64,000 nt of DNA from UBA1952 sp965246905 (GCA_965246905.1 CBDFFZ010000003.1:1-64000), one strand, 5' to 3'; positions 52,049-61,676 are shown, counted from the stretch's first letter. Made by a program: numbers and translations. Notes: generated by a model not told the origin, from the sequence alone.

Positions 52049-52816
52049 TTAATAACTAAAAAAAGCTTCACCCTCGATCTGCCCATTCTGTGTGGATGTA
52101 TATTTTATGATGCGGTGGTCGCTGTCATAAATGTAGGATAAGATGGCAGGATCCGTACCACCGCTTGCGCCAATACATAAGTGGCTGTTTGGCTTCATTG
52201 TCTGCCCGGTAGCAACAAGATGCGCCAGGTATAGATAATCACCGGGGCTGCAGGCTTCCGCGGTATTGTAAGTGTAGTTAAAATCGCGCTCGCCGCTCGT
52301 CGATACCTGGCTGGTCATATCGCCATTGGCCCAGGTATGCGTTACCGTATCTGCCGGGTAGCCTGTTAAGTTCGGGTAAAGCACAATTGTTTGGATCAAT
52401 TCGCCTGCGGTGTTGTAGGTATAATACTGGGCCGTATTGAGCGTAGGGTAAAAATCGTATTTTTCATAAGATGCCGTAGGCAGCCCGTTGGCGCCCAGCA
52501 AAATAGAGTCAACAATCGTTTCAGTGCCTCCGGGGTAGGCGCTTACCTTACGGATAAGGCCTGGCGTATAGTAAAAATCAGCTACTTCTGCGCTTCCCGA
52601 TACGCTGGTTATCTGGTGTACGGTGTTATCGGCATTATAGCTGATGGTAGCCGTATCGTACTGCCCCGGGTCGTTCTCGGAAGGCGCAATTATTTTTGTG
52701 ATCAGCGTATTAGGCGCAGCCTGCGGATCATTGTCGTCCCCCTTTTTACAGGCAGATAGAAGAATAACAACGACAAGCGCAAGACCGGCAATGGATTTTT
52801 GAATAACGTTTTGCAT
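52049..52816 (-). CDS. Putative lipoprotein with YD-repeat-like strands
   Basis: A 255-residue lipoprotein with signal MQNVIQKSIAGLALVVVILL and lipobox LLSAC (Cys23). The mature part consists of repeated strands such as YDTATISYNADNTVHQITSV, YYTYNTAGELIQTIV and SYIYDSDHRIIKYTS, which resemble RHS/YD-like or DUF4595-type lipoproteins of Bacteroidota. The role is unknown. It belongs to the minus-strand group of secreted-protein genes between 48940 and 53623. Confidence 0.72.
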   Translation of the reverse strand: MQNVIQKSIAGLALVVVILLSACKKGDDNDPQAAPNTLITKIIAPSENDPGQYDTATISYNADNTVHQITSVSGSAEVADFYYTPGLIRKVSAYPGGTETIVDSILLGANGLPTASYEKYDFYPTLNTAQYYTYNTAGELIQTIVLYPNLTGYPADTVTHTWANGDMTSQVSTSGERDFNYTYNTAEACSPGDYLYLAHLVATGQTMKPNSHLCIGASGGTDPAILSYIYDSDHRIIKYTSTQNGQIEGEAFFSY

Positions 52817-52855
52817 AAAAGAGTTTTTGTAGTTAAAGAAATGCCGGGTAAAGGG

Positions 52856-53623
52856 TTAGTTGTTTTTTTTCACTTGCTTTTTCAGATCATCAATCTCCTG
52901 CTGCTGCTGGAGCACATATAAAGTCAGCTCTTCCACTTTCTGCAGCAGCTTTGCATCCATCTTCTGCAGGTCTATACCCTGGCTTACCACTTCCTCTGCC
53001 GATGGCACATCGGGCAAGTGCCTGTGCTGTGTAATGTAGGCGCGCAGCTGCGGCAGGGCCATCATTTTATACTCTGCATCAAATACAAAATCAGACCAAT
53101 CTAAAGATGTCTTTACAGCTACCCTTACTTTTTCGGTTAGTATGCCGGTCTCTACATAGAGCTTGTAATCGTTTGGCGTGGTAATGCCAACAGTTGCAAA
53201 AGAGTTGCCTATAGATACTTTGCCGTCCTGCGCTATTTTCATGCGTATATTACTCCGGATGTCGTCATTGCTCATGTTTCCACTGTTTGCACCGGTGGAA
53301 GGCTTTGCTATGAATAGCATACTACCCTCCTCTGTACCCATGATGGCACCGCCGCCATTGATTCCATTATTACCCAGATAATTCCAGGGTTGGGCCAGGG
53401 TTGGTCCGTCAAAAGCAATGTTGAAGCCAACATACCCTGTACCGGAGAGTGAATTATACCCTCCCCAACAGGCACCAATGGAAGTCCGCTGCATCCAGTT
53501 TTTAAAAGTTATTAACCCGCCGTCCGTACTATAATTGCCTTTGGGGCTTGGGCCAATAAAGCCTTGCGCTCCTGCAAATATTGCAGGGGTTATCAATGCG
53601 CACGATAAGATAAATTTTTTCAT
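52856..53623 (-). CDS. Exported tail-fiber-like protein with C-terminal coiled coil
   Basis: A 255-residue exported protein, signal MKKFILSCALITPAIFAGAQ. A glycine-rich beta domain (GYNSLSGTGYVGFNIAFDGP; GNNGINGGGAIMGTEEGSML) is followed by KVSIGNS...YKLYVETGILTEKVRVA, VFDAEYKMMALPQLRAYITQ, HLPDVPSAEEVVSQGIDLQK and a coiled coil (KLLQKVEELTLYVLQQQQEI). This is the common Bacteroidota tail-fiber/endosialidase-chaperone-like C-terminus, found on trimeric surface fibers. It is the first gene of the secreted-protein group; a good promoter lies upstream. Confidence 0.75.
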   Translation of the reverse strand: MKKFILSCALITPAIFAGAQGFIGPSPKGNYSTDGGLITFKNWMQRTSIGACWGGYNSLSGTGYVGFNIAFDGPTLAQPWNYLGNNGINGGGAIMGTEEGSMLFIAKPSTGANSGNMSNDDIRSNIRMKIAQDGKVSIGNSFATVGITTPNDYKLYVETGILTEKVRVAVKTSLDWSDFVFDAEYKMMALPQLRAYITQHRHLPDVPSAEEVVSQGIDLQKMDAKLLQKVEELTLYVLQQQQEIDDLKKQVKKNN

Positions 53624-53674
53624 TTACTTGTTTTTAAGTCGATTAAATTTTGAATAATATAATTCTAATTAATT

Positions 53675-53707
53675 CAAATCTAATGAATATCTTTTAAATA
53701 AACAAAA
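53675..53707 (-). promoter_or_regulatory. Promoter of the secreted-protein group
   Basis: On the minus strand TTTTG (53707-53703), 20 bases, then TAGATTTG (53682-53675): both Bacteroidota elements with near-ideal spacing. The transcript would begin near 53668, 45 bases before the ATG at 53623. Confidence 0.65.
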
Positions 53708-54056
53708 TTTACATTTGTATATTTTCTTAACGAATAAATTATTTTACTGTTTGGATATTTACGGCAGTCGTATCGTTATTTGGTTCAACGAGTTAGTAAA
53801 ATATCTATAAATATCGTGAAAAATATTATGTAAATAATGTTATTATACTATGATAATGATAGCGTTATGGAGTGCAAAATTGTTGCGGTATATTGTAGGT
53901 ATGATCGTTGTTAGCCTGGTAAGCCATTGCGTATGTAGCAACGTTGTAGCGCAATGTCTCTACGGTAGGGATAGAATTTCGCCAAAGCCAGGTTAGTGTC
54001 AAGACGCAGAATATATCTATGGCTGTGGACGTGCTCAGTGGCCGCCGGATTAGGTT
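53708..54056. other. AT-rich intergenic region
   Basis: About 350 bases, very AT-rich in its left half (runs such as ATATTATGTAAATAATGTTA). An open frame on the minus strand across 53865-54221 overlaps two repeats and is not gene-like. No other structure was recognised. Confidence 0.4.
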
Positions 54057-54089
54057 AAGGAAGCCTTCGCTTGGAGCGAAGGCTTCCTT
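54057..54089. repeat. Perfect 15-bp hairpin
   Basis: AAGGAAGCCTTCGCT and AGCGAAGGCTTCCTT around TGG. It has no T-run on the plus strand and lies next to dispersed repeat copy B, upstream of uvrA. Confidence 0.75.
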
Positions 54090-54102
54090 ATTGGGCAAGA
54101 GC

Positions 54103-54177
54103 CCCCGCGCAAGGGATTGTAGTGGAAATCCTTTTTTTGCCCCTTCCGGCAAAAAAGATTGGAATGTAAAGCCCGGC
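54103..54177 (-). repeat. Dispersed 73-bp repeat, copy B
   Basis: Read on the minus strand: GCCGGGCTTT ... CAATCTTTTTTGCCGGAAGG ... AAAAAAGGATTTCCACTACA ... CCCTTGCGCGGG. It matches copy A at 33733-33805 across the whole length. Confidence 0.75.
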
Positions 54178-54267
54178 CCGCAGGGTGCGCCCGAAACACG
54201 ACCCGCGCAACAACCTAACAACCCCTAATCCCGCCGTTTTAAAGTAATTTACAGCCACGAACAAGCT

Positions 54268-57240
54268 ATGGCACAAAAGACAGTAAAACCGGCAAAAAAG
54301 ACCGCAACCAAACAAACCCAGTTATCCCCCGGCAATACCGCAGACAGAGAAGTAATCTTTATTAAAGGGGCCCGCATGCACAACCTTAAAAATGTGGATG
54401 TGGCCATTCCCCGCAATAAGCTCGTAGTGGTTACCGGCGTAAGCGGCTCCGGCAAAAGCTCCCTGACCATGGATACGCTTTTTGCAGAAGGCCAGCGCCG
54501 CTACGCGGAAAGCCTCAGCGCCTACGCCCGCCAGTTTCTCGCCCGTATGGATAAGCCCGATGTGGATTACATCCGCGGCATTTGCCCGGCCATCGCCATC
54601 GAGCAAAGGGTAACTACACGCACTCCAAGATCTACAGTTGGCTCTATGACGGAGCTCTACGATTATCTGCGCCTGCTGTTTGCAAGGGTAGGGCGCACCA
54701 TTTCCCCGGTTTCCGGCAAGCAAGTAAAGAAAGATACGGTGAGCGATGTGGTGGATTATATCACCGCGCTGCCGGAAGGCGCAAAGGTGCTCATTATGGT
54801 GCCGCTCATTACGCGCTATGGCCGCACCATGGCGGAAGAGCTGGGCATCCTCATGCAGAAAGGCTTTGCAAGAATTTATAGTAAGGAGCGTGGAACGGAG
54901 CGTATAGAGGATCTGATAGAGCCCATTGTAATGGAAATGCCAGAGGAGCCGGCTGAAGGCGATGAAAAAGCGACCAAAAAGCGGCGGCGCATAGATCCCG
55001 CCCCGGCAAGGCTGCCCAGCGGCCCGCCAAAGCCCTATACCGGCCCAACGAAAAATGCGTACCTGCTTATAGACAGGATCGTAATAAAAACATTCGATGA
55101 AGACGACCTGCACCGGCTGGCCGATTCCGTGCAAACAGCCTTTTATGAAAGCGAAGGCGATTGCATGCTGGATATTACAAACCCGGAAAGCGCCGGAGAG
55201 GTGGCTTCATCCAACCTCACCCAACCCTTCAACTCAAGGTTTGAAGCCGACGGCATCATCTTCGAAGAGCCCACACCCAATTTATTTTCTTACAATAATC
55301 CATTCGGCGCATGTCCTGTGTGCGAAGGCTTTGGCCAGGTTTTAGGGATCGATGCAGACCTTGTAATACCTGATAAAAGAGTAAGTGTTTATGAAGGCGC
55401 AGTAGTGGCGTGGCGCGGGGAGAAGATGAGCAAATGGCAGGCAGATTTTATACGCACTTCCGCAAAGTTCGAGTTCCCGATACATAAGCCGGTAATGGAC
55501 CTTACAGAGAAGGAATACGACCTTTTATGGAATGGGAACAGCAAAGTAAGCGGCATTAAAGACTTCTTTGCGATGGTGAGCCAGAATCTGTATAAAGTAC
55601 AGTACCGCATTATGCAGGCGCGGTTCCGCGGCAAAACCGAGTGCCCGGAGTGCAATGGCACAAGGCTGCGCAAAGAGGCATCTTATGTAAAGATTAACGG
55701 CGCTACGATCGGCGATTTAATGTCGCTGCCATCTTCTGATCTTAGTGAATGGTTTAGCGCCATCCGGCTCAATGAAAGCGAAGCTGCGATTGCAAAGCGC
55801 ATCCTGATAGAAATAAACCAGCGCATGCGCACGCTGCTCGATGTAGGGCTTGGCTACCTGACGCTCAACCGCCTTGCCAACTCGCTGAGCGGTGGCGAAA
55901 GCCAGCGCATACAGCTCACCAAATTTTTAGGCAGCAATCTTACAGATAGTCTTTATATTCTGGACGAACCGAGCATTGGCCTGCATCCCCGCGATACCTT
56001 CCGGCTTATAAAAGTGCTGAAGCATCTCCGCGATCTTGGCAACACGGTTGTAGTAGTGGAGCATGATGAAATGATGATGCACGAAAGCGATCACATCATA
56101 GATATGGGGCCGCTGGCTTCGCACCTTGGTGGTGAGGTAGTGGCTGTAGGTAATGCAGCGGAGCTGATGGCTAATGAAAAAAGCCTGACCGGGAAATACC
56201 TTTCCGGTACGCTGAGCATAGATCCACCAACAATATTGCGTAAGGCTACAAAGTTTTTAAAGATCGAAGGCGCGCGGCAGAATAACCTTAAAGACATTTC
56301 TGTTTCCTTTCCGCTCAATATGCTTTGCGTGGTAACGGGCGTAAGCGGCTCCGGAAAGACCACGCTGGTAAAGCAAACCCTTTATCCCGCGCTGATGAAA
56401 CACTTTGGTACGGGTACGGAGCGGCCGGGGGTGCACAGAACGCTTAGCGGTAATCTTGAAACATTGAGTGGAGTAGAACTAATAGATCAAAACCCCATCG
56501 GCAAATCATCGCGTAGCAATCCGGTTACTTACATCAAAGCCTATGATGAGATCAGGAAGCTTTTTGAAAAGCAGCCGATAGCTAAAATGCGCGGCTTTGA
56601 GATGAAGCATTTCTCTTTCAATACGGACGGCGGCCGTTGCGATACCTGCAAGGGCGAGGGCGAGGTGGTGGTAGAGATGCAATTTCTGGCAGATGTGCAC
56701 CTTGTTTGTGAAGTGTGCAAAGGACGCAGATTTAAGGATGAGGTGCTGGAGGTAACCTACCGGGGCAAGAATATATTCGGTGTGCTGGATATGGGCGTGG
56801 ATGAAGCCATTGCATTTTTTGCAGATGAAAAAAAGGTTGCTAAAGCCCTGCAGCCATTAAGTGATGTGGGTTTAGGCTACATTAAACTCGGGCAAAGCTC
56901 CGATACCTTGTCGGGCGGCGAGGCGCAGCGGGTAAAGCTGGCATCATTCCTCGGTAAGACGGGCACGGCAAAAGAAAAGATACTTTTCATCTTTGATGAG
57001 CCTACCACGGGTCTTCATTTCCATGATATCAAAAAACTGCTCACCTCCTTCAATGCGCTGCTGGATCAGGGGCACTCTATCATCATCATAGAGCATAATA
57101 CAGATGTGATCAAGAGTGCAGACTGGCTCATTGATCTTGGCCCGGAAGGTGGAGATGGAGGTGGAGAGTTGCTCTATGAAGGTGTACCGATGGATCTGAA
57201 AAAGAACATCGGTAAGAGCCTTACTGCCGCTTATTTATAG
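54268..57240 (+). CDS. uvrA: Excinuclease ABC subunit A
   Basis: A 990-residue damage-recognition ATPase of nucleotide excision repair, acting as a dimer with UvrB. It has two ABC cassettes: Walker A GVSGSGKSS (57-65) and GVSGSGKTT (about 691), signatures NSLSGGESQRIQL and DTLSGGEAQRVKL, and Walker B LYILDEPSIGLHPRD and LFIFDEPTTGLHFHD. The zinc modules are complete (CPVCEGFG with CPECNGTRL; CDTCKGEG with CEVCKGRRF). An insertion (about 225-260, Glu/Lys/Arg/Pro-rich) and a basic N-terminal extension (about 1-27) make it slightly longer than the usual 940 residues. Confidence 0.97.
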   Translation: MAQKTVKPAKKTATKQTQLSPGNTADREVIFIKGARMHNLKNVDVAIPRNKLVVVTGVSGSGKSSLTMDTLFAEGQRRYAESLSAYARQFLARMDKPDVDYIRGICPAIAIEQRVTTRTPRSTVGSMTELYDYLRLLFARVGRTISPVSGKQVKKDTVSDVVDYITALPEGAKVLIMVPLITRYGRTMAEELGILMQKGFARIYSKERGTERIEDLIEPIVMEMPEEPAEGDEKATKKRRRIDPAPARLPSGPPKPYTGPTKNAYLLIDRIVIKTFDEDDLHRLADSVQTAFYESEGDCMLDITNPESAGEVASSNLTQPFNSRFEADGIIFEEPTPNLFSYNNPFGACPVCEGFGQVLGIDADLVIPDKRVSVYEGAVVAWRGEKMSKWQADFIRTSAKFEFPIHKPVMDLTEKEYDLLWNGNSKVSGIKDFFAMVSQNLYKVQYRIMQARFRGKTECPECNGTRLRKEASYVKINGATIGDLMSLPSSDLSEWFSAIRLNESEAAIAKRILIEINQRMRTLLDVGLGYLTLNRLANSLSGGESQRIQLTKFLGSNLTDSLYILDEPSIGLHPRDTFRLIKVLKHLRDLGNTVVVVEHDEMMMHESDHIIDMGPLASHLGGEVVAVGNAAELMANEKSLTGKYLSGTLSIDPPTILRKATKFLKIEGARQNNLKDISVSFPLNMLCVVTGVSGSGKTTLVKQTLYPALMKHFGTGTERPGVHRTLSGNLETLSGVELIDQNPIGKSSRSNPVTYIKAYDEIRKLFEKQPIAKMRGFEMKHFSFNTDGGRCDTCKGEGEVVVEMQFLADVHLVCEVCKGRRFKDEVLEVTYRGKNIFGVLDMGVDEAIAFFADEKKVAKALQPLSDVGLGYIKLGQSSDTLSGGEAQRVKLASFLGKTGTAKEKILFIFDEPTTGLHFHDIKKLLTSFNALLDQGHSIIIIEHNTDVIKSADWLIDLGPEGGDGGGELLYEGVPMDLKKNIGKSLTAAYL

Positions 57241-57252
57241 GAAACAGCCATT

Positions 57253-57296
57253 AAAAGGATCCTGCGCTTTTTCAGGTAGCTCAGGATCCTTTTTTG
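57253..57296 (+). terminator. Intrinsic terminator of uvrA
   Basis: AAAAGGATCCTG and CAGGATCCTTTTTTG pair around a 17-base loop, 13 bases after the uvrA stop. Confidence 0.85.
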
Positions 57297-57299
57297 TTT

Positions 57300-57663
57300 T
57301 TACAGTGTTCCTACTTCAATCATTAGCTTATCAAAATGAAAATAAAAGCCGAAGCTATTTCTTATTTTTCCTGGTGCCCGGTCCAGTTGAATGCCGCCAT
57401 TTTTTAAGAGCTGCCATATTGCATTAACCTCTTCTTCGCTACCCATCATAAAGCCTATATGAAAGTTATTGGGGTAGGCGTCATTATTGCCCTTATCCAT
57501 AGCTGCTGCCATAAGCACGAGTTCAAAACCATCATCGCCATGTAATACAGCGAGCATATTTTCACCTTTAACCGAGGTGCATTTAAAGGTGAAAAAGGTT
57601 TCAAAAAAATGTTGCTGTAGTAGCTACATCTGTTACGATCAGGTTGAGGTGATTAAGTTTCAT
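57300..57663 (-). CDS. VOC-family protein with frameshift in an A7 run
   Basis: A single-module vicinal-oxygen-chelate protein. From the ATG at 57663 the frame reads MKLNHLNLIVTDVATTATFF and then stops. One base less in the seven-A run at 57603-57609 continues it as ETFFTFKCTSVKGENMLAVL, joining the open frame HGDDGFELVLMAA ... NFHIGFMMGSEEEVNAIW ... FHFDKLMIEVGTL. The repaired product is 120 residues, normal for this family. A homopolymer indel suggests a sequencing error, though a real mutation is possible. The substrate is unknown. Confidence 0.8.
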
Positions 57664-57668
57664 TTGAT

Positions 57669-58778
57669 TTAATTAGGTAAGGCGGGGGCGTTTGCTCTGC
57701 GCGCCCACAGGGCGTTTAGCAAGTTATGTACAGGACGCTCTAATGCGTAGTAAAATACAATAGACAAGAGGAGCACTAAGCAAAACATAGATACAGCATT
57801 CAGCTCAAAGTATCGGCCCGTCTCGCGTATAAACGGGCTTAAATGAAGCAGGTAAAAAGCAAAGGAGCTTTTTCCTAAAAGCTGAAAGAGCGGAGTTTCG
57901 AGCATAGTGCGTAACGGGGAGCATTCGCTGGCCAGACCATAAAAGAAAAGCACCCCGATTATGGGGATTATTCCGTTGTTGAAAGCAATTGCAAGTGCAT
58001 CCGGCGAGCCGAGTATATGGATCTTATGCAGTCCGGTAAAGGCCATCTGCGCCCCAATAAGCCCCACGAGACCTATCAGCGTACAGACAGGTAAATTGCG
58101 GAATGTTAGTCCTCTTTTTTGAATGGCAATAGCGAGCCAGATGCCACAGAAAAACTGGAATGCCCGCCCAAAGAAAGTCCAGTAGAACATGAAATTATAC
58201 TCATGCATGAAATCACGACTGCCGTTTTGCTGTGCAATCCAGGTAATAAGCATTCCGACTAAAATGATGCATAAACATTGCACCATTAGATGCAGCCTTC
58301 GGCGAAGGAGGAAAATTAAGGGCGCTGTGACATAGAAGCATTCTTCAACGGTTAAAGACCATGCGGGGCCGATAAAGAAAAACAGCTTTTCCTGAAACAG
58401 CCCTTTGAGCAAAGTAAAATGCAGTATTATATTCGTCGCGGTAAGCGGGGGATGGGTTTTTGAGAAGAATAGAAATAGCAGGCTTATCAGGGAGATAACA
58501 AAGAAAAGCGGATAGATGCGTGCCCAACGCCGGAAGAAGTAAGTAGTAAGCGACCCTTTTTCGATAAATGATTTGCTGCTGTACTGAAAAGCTATCAGAA
58601 ATCCGCTGAGCAAAAAGAACAGCGAGACACCTGCCTCGCCGCCACCATCAGAAAAAGCAAACCAATATTTCTGTATGGGCTTTGCATTTCCATAGTGAAA
58701 CAGGAATACATTCCAGGCAAGAAGGGCTCTGACGCCTGTAAGGGCAGGGAAATATTTGGGAGCTTGAGCTTGCGGCAT
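57669..58778 (-). CDS. Acyltransferase 3 (OafA/YrhL-like) membrane protein
   Basis: A 369-residue inner-membrane acyltransferase with about ten membrane segments. N-terminal motifs: YFPALTGVRALLAWNVFLFH with His28 as probable catalytic residue, then GGEAGVSLFFLLSGFLIAFQ and FFRRWARIYPLFFV, the invariant R-x-x-R-x-x-P pattern of the family. Such enzymes acetylate surface sugars, O-antigen or peptidoglycan. There is no C-terminal SGNH domain. The gene starts 5 bases upstream of the VOC start region in transcription order, so the two may be cotranscribed. Confidence 0.92.
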   Translation of the reverse strand: MPQAQAPKYFPALTGVRALLAWNVFLFHYGNAKPIQKYWFAFSDGGGEAGVSLFFLLSGFLIAFQYSSKSFIEKGSLTTYFFRRWARIYPLFFVISLISLLFLFFSKTHPPLTATNIILHFTLLKGLFQEKLFFFIGPAWSLTVEECFYVTAPLIFLLRRRLHLMVQCLCIILVGMLITWIAQQNGSRDFMHEYNFMFYWTFFGRAFQFFCGIWLAIAIQKRGLTFRNLPVCTLIGLVGLIGAQMAFTGLHKIHILGSPDALAIAFNNGIIPIIGVLFFYGLASECSPLRTMLETPLFQLLGKSSFAFYLLHLSPFIRETGRYFELNAVSMFCLVLLLSIVFYYALERPVHNLLNALWARRANAPALPN

Positions 58779-58898
58779 AGATGCACACGGAATGCGCCTG
58801 CAATAATACTTCAGTTGAATTTTATAAGAGTAAGCGCAAAAAAAATCCCCGTTGCATAACGCAGCGGGTAAAATTCAAAAGGTTCTTTTCTTCTAAGC

Positions 58899-61676
58899 TT
58901 ACTTCTTTGATACGCGCACATCGATGCGGCGGTTCTGCGCTTTGCACTCCGGTGTGCCATTGCCGTCACAAACCGGATGGTCTTGTCCATAGCCTTCCGC
59001 GCTCAGCCTTGCCGCATTAATACCCAACGATACAATTGCTGCTTTTGCCGCTTCAGCGCGCTCTTGCGATAATTTTACGTTTGCAGCTGCATCGCCCGTA
59101 TTATCCGTGTAGCCGCCAAGCTTCAGGTCAACGTTCGGGTTAGCTTTCAGGATGGCCGCAATGTTCTTAACCTGCTGATCGGATTCCGCGCGGAGCTTAG
59201 CGCTGCCGGTTTCAAAATACAGGCGGTCCATAGTGATCCAGGTAGTTTTATCAACCGCAGCACTTGATCCGATAAAATCAATCAGCTTTTTTTCCGCAGA
59301 CAAGCCGCCAATCATCAGCTCAGTATTATCTCCCAGCTTTACCAATGCCGGCTCACCTGTTTCATAAATATAGTCGCCGGCAGCATTGAGCGTACCCTTT
59401 ACCGGTGAGCTTGGTATTGCAGCAGGACCAGCATTGTTCAATGTATCTTTTGCAACAGCTTCGCCACTCGTTACACCCTGTAGTTCCATTAAAGTTTTCA
59501 GCTTATCGGCACGGCGCTCATTAATAGACGTTTCGTGGAGCTTAGCCAGCGTTGGCGCAATAACAAGTGATACAATAGACATCAGCTTGATAAGAATATT
59601 CATGGAAGGGCCCGATGTATCCTTAAACGGATCTCCAACAGTATCGCCTGTTACAGAGGCTTTGTGCGGGTCTGATTTTTTATAGAACATCTGGCCATTG
59701 ATCATTACGCCCTTCTCGAAAGATTTCTTGGCATTATCCCATGCGCCTCCGGCATTGTTCTGAAACATTCCCATCAGCACACCAGTTACAGTAGCTCCGG
59801 CCAGGAAACCACCCAGCACTTCAGGGCCGAATACAAAACCAATGATCAGTGGAGAGATAATGGCTATTGCGCCCGGCAGCATCATCTTTTTAAGGGAAGC
59901 TTCCGTAGAGATAGCGACGCACTTATCATATTCCGGCTTGCCGGTACCTTCCATAATACCCGGTATTTCGCGAAACTGGCGACGAACTTCCTCTACCATT
60001 GCCATAGCAGCTTCGCCTACTGCGCGGATAGCAAGCGAGGAGAAAATAAACGGAATCATAGCGCCTACAAATAGCCCGGCCAGCACATCGGCACGGTAAA
60101 TATCAATACCATCAATCTTTGCAATGCCTACAAATGCAGCAAACAGCGCAAGCGCGGTAAGCGCAGCAGAAGCTATTGCAAAGCCTTTACCGGTAGCGGC
60201 GGTTGTATTGCCAACAGCATCGAGGATGTCCGTCTTCTCACGTACATCGGCAGGCAGCTCGCTCATCTCCGCAATGCCACCTGCATTATCAGCGATCGGG
60301 CCAAAAGCGTCAATAGCAAGCTGCATGGCTGTTGTGGCCATCATACCTGCGGCGGCAATTGCCACGCCATATAATCCTGCAAACCAGAATGAACCATAGA
60401 TTCCCGCTGCTAAAACAAGAATAGGAAAGAAAGTAGATTCCATACCCATAGCCAGGCCACCGATCACATTCGTGGCATGGCCGGTAGAAGACTGGCGGAT
60501 AATCGTCATTACCGGCCGCTTGCCCATAGCCGTATAATATTCCGTAATGATGCTCATTAATGTACCTACCACAAGGCCTACCATAATGGCCCCGAATACA
60601 TCCATCTTATGGAAGCTGTGGCCACGTAGGATCATCGTTTCCGGCATAAGGTATTGTACCAGCCCGAATGCTACGATTGCTGTAAGTACCATAGAGCCGT
60701 AATTGCCCATATTCAGCGCACGTTGCACGGCGGCTGTAGAGACGCCCGCTTTGTCAGAAATCTTTACGAAGAAAGTGCCGATGATGGAGAGGATAATACC
60801 AATACCCGCAATGAGCATAGGTAATAATATTGGAGACAGGCCTTCAAACATCTGCGTAACACCTTTAGGCGTTACCGTTTCAGAACCGAGCACCATGGTG
60901 GCCAATACAGTAGCTACATAAGAGCCAAAAAGATCGGCGCCCATACCGGCTACATCACCTACATTATCACCTACATTATCGGCTATAGTCGCCGGGTTAC
61001 GCGGGTCATCTTCCGGGATGCCGGCTTCTACTTTACCTACAAGATCAGCGCCAACATCGGCTGCTTTAGTATAGATGCCGCCGCCTACGCGCGCAAAAAG
61101 CGCAATGCTTTCAGCGCCAAGCGAGAAGCCGGTAAGTATCTCGATTGCGCGCTTCATCTCTAACGCATCAAAACCACTACCGCCCATGAGCGATGGAACA
61201 AAAACATGGAGTAGGATGATAAAGATAGAGCCAAGCCCAAGTACTGCCAGGCCCGCAACACCCAAACCCATGACAGAGCCACCGGTGAAGGCTACATTGA
61301 GCGCTTTACTTAAAGAGGTACGTGCTGCCTGAGCTGTCCGCACATTTGCCTTTGTGGCAATATTCATACCTATATAGCCCGCCAGCGCACTGAAAAAAGC
61401 ACCTACGAGAAATGCTACGGCAATGCTCCAATGGCTATCCGGGTTGGCAGCGCCCATTATTCCCAGAAGAATAGCAGCTATTATGGCGAAGTAGGTCAGG
61501 ATCTTCCATTCTGCTTTCAGAAAAGCCATGGCGCCTTCGGCAATATACCGGGCAATTTCCTGCATCCGTGCATTTCCTGCATCCTGTTTGCTTACCCAGC
61601 TACCTTTTACAAACGTGAATAAAAGTGCCAGCACACCACATGCGGGCACGAGGTACAAAAGTACTTCTTTGGTCAT
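58899..61676 (-). CDS. hppA: K+-dependent membrane pyrophosphatase fused to an OmpA domain
   Basis: A 925-residue ion-pumping pyrophosphatase with about 16 membrane segments in residues 1-700. PPi/Mg-binding motifs are KAADVGADLVGKVE (about 206-219), DNVGDNVGDVAGMGADLFGS and DTVGDPFKDTSGPSMNILIK. GNTTAATGKGFAIAS has Ala and Gly at the two positions that are Lys and Thr in K+-independent pumps, so it should be K+-dependent (Na+ or H+ transporting). After a linker (about 700-810) residues 816-925 are an OmpA-like peptidoglycan-binding domain: YFETGSAKLRAESDQQV, GYTDNTGD (Asp858) and QNRRIDVRV. M-PPase C-termini face away from the cytoplasm, so this domain would be periplasmic. Confidence 0.93.
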   Translation of the reverse strand: MTKEVLLYLVPACGVLALLFTFVKGSWVSKQDAGNARMQEIARYIAEGAMAFLKAEWKILTYFAIIAAILLGIMGAANPDSHWSIAVAFLVGAFFSALAGYIGMNIATKANVRTAQAARTSLSKALNVAFTGGSVMGLGVAGLAVLGLGSIFIILLHVFVPSLMGGSGFDALEMKRAIEILTGFSLGAESIALFARVGGGIYTKAADVGADLVGKVEAGIPEDDPRNPATIADNVGDNVGDVAGMGADLFGSYVATVLATMVLGSETVTPKGVTQMFEGLSPILLPMLIAGIGIILSIIGTFFVKISDKAGVSTAAVQRALNMGNYGSMVLTAIVAFGLVQYLMPETMILRGHSFHKMDVFGAIMVGLVVGTLMSIITEYYTAMGKRPVMTIIRQSSTGHATNVIGGLAMGMESTFFPILVLAAGIYGSFWFAGLYGVAIAAAGMMATTAMQLAIDAFGPIADNAGGIAEMSELPADVREKTDILDAVGNTTAATGKGFAIASAALTALALFAAFVGIAKIDGIDIYRADVLAGLFVGAMIPFIFSSLAIRAVGEAAMAMVEEVRRQFREIPGIMEGTGKPEYDKCVAISTEASLKKMMLPGAIAIISPLIIGFVFGPEVLGGFLAGATVTGVLMGMFQNNAGGAWDNAKKSFEKGVMINGQMFYKKSDPHKASVTGDTVGDPFKDTSGPSMNILIKLMSIVSLVIAPTLAKLHETSINERRADKLKTLMELQGVTSGEAVAKDTLNNAGPAAIPSSPVKGTLNAAGDYIYETGEPALVKLGDNTELMIGGLSAEKKLIDFIGSSAAVDKTTWITMDRLYFETGSAKLRAESDQQVKNIAAILKANPNVDLKLGGYTDNTGDAAANVKLSQERAEAAKAAIVSLGINAARLSAEGYGQDHPVCDGNGTPECKAQNRRIDVRVSKK

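Noticed and set aside
53865..54221. 118-codon minus-strand frame
   Set aside because: It runs through a dispersed repeat and a hairpin shared with another intergenic locus.
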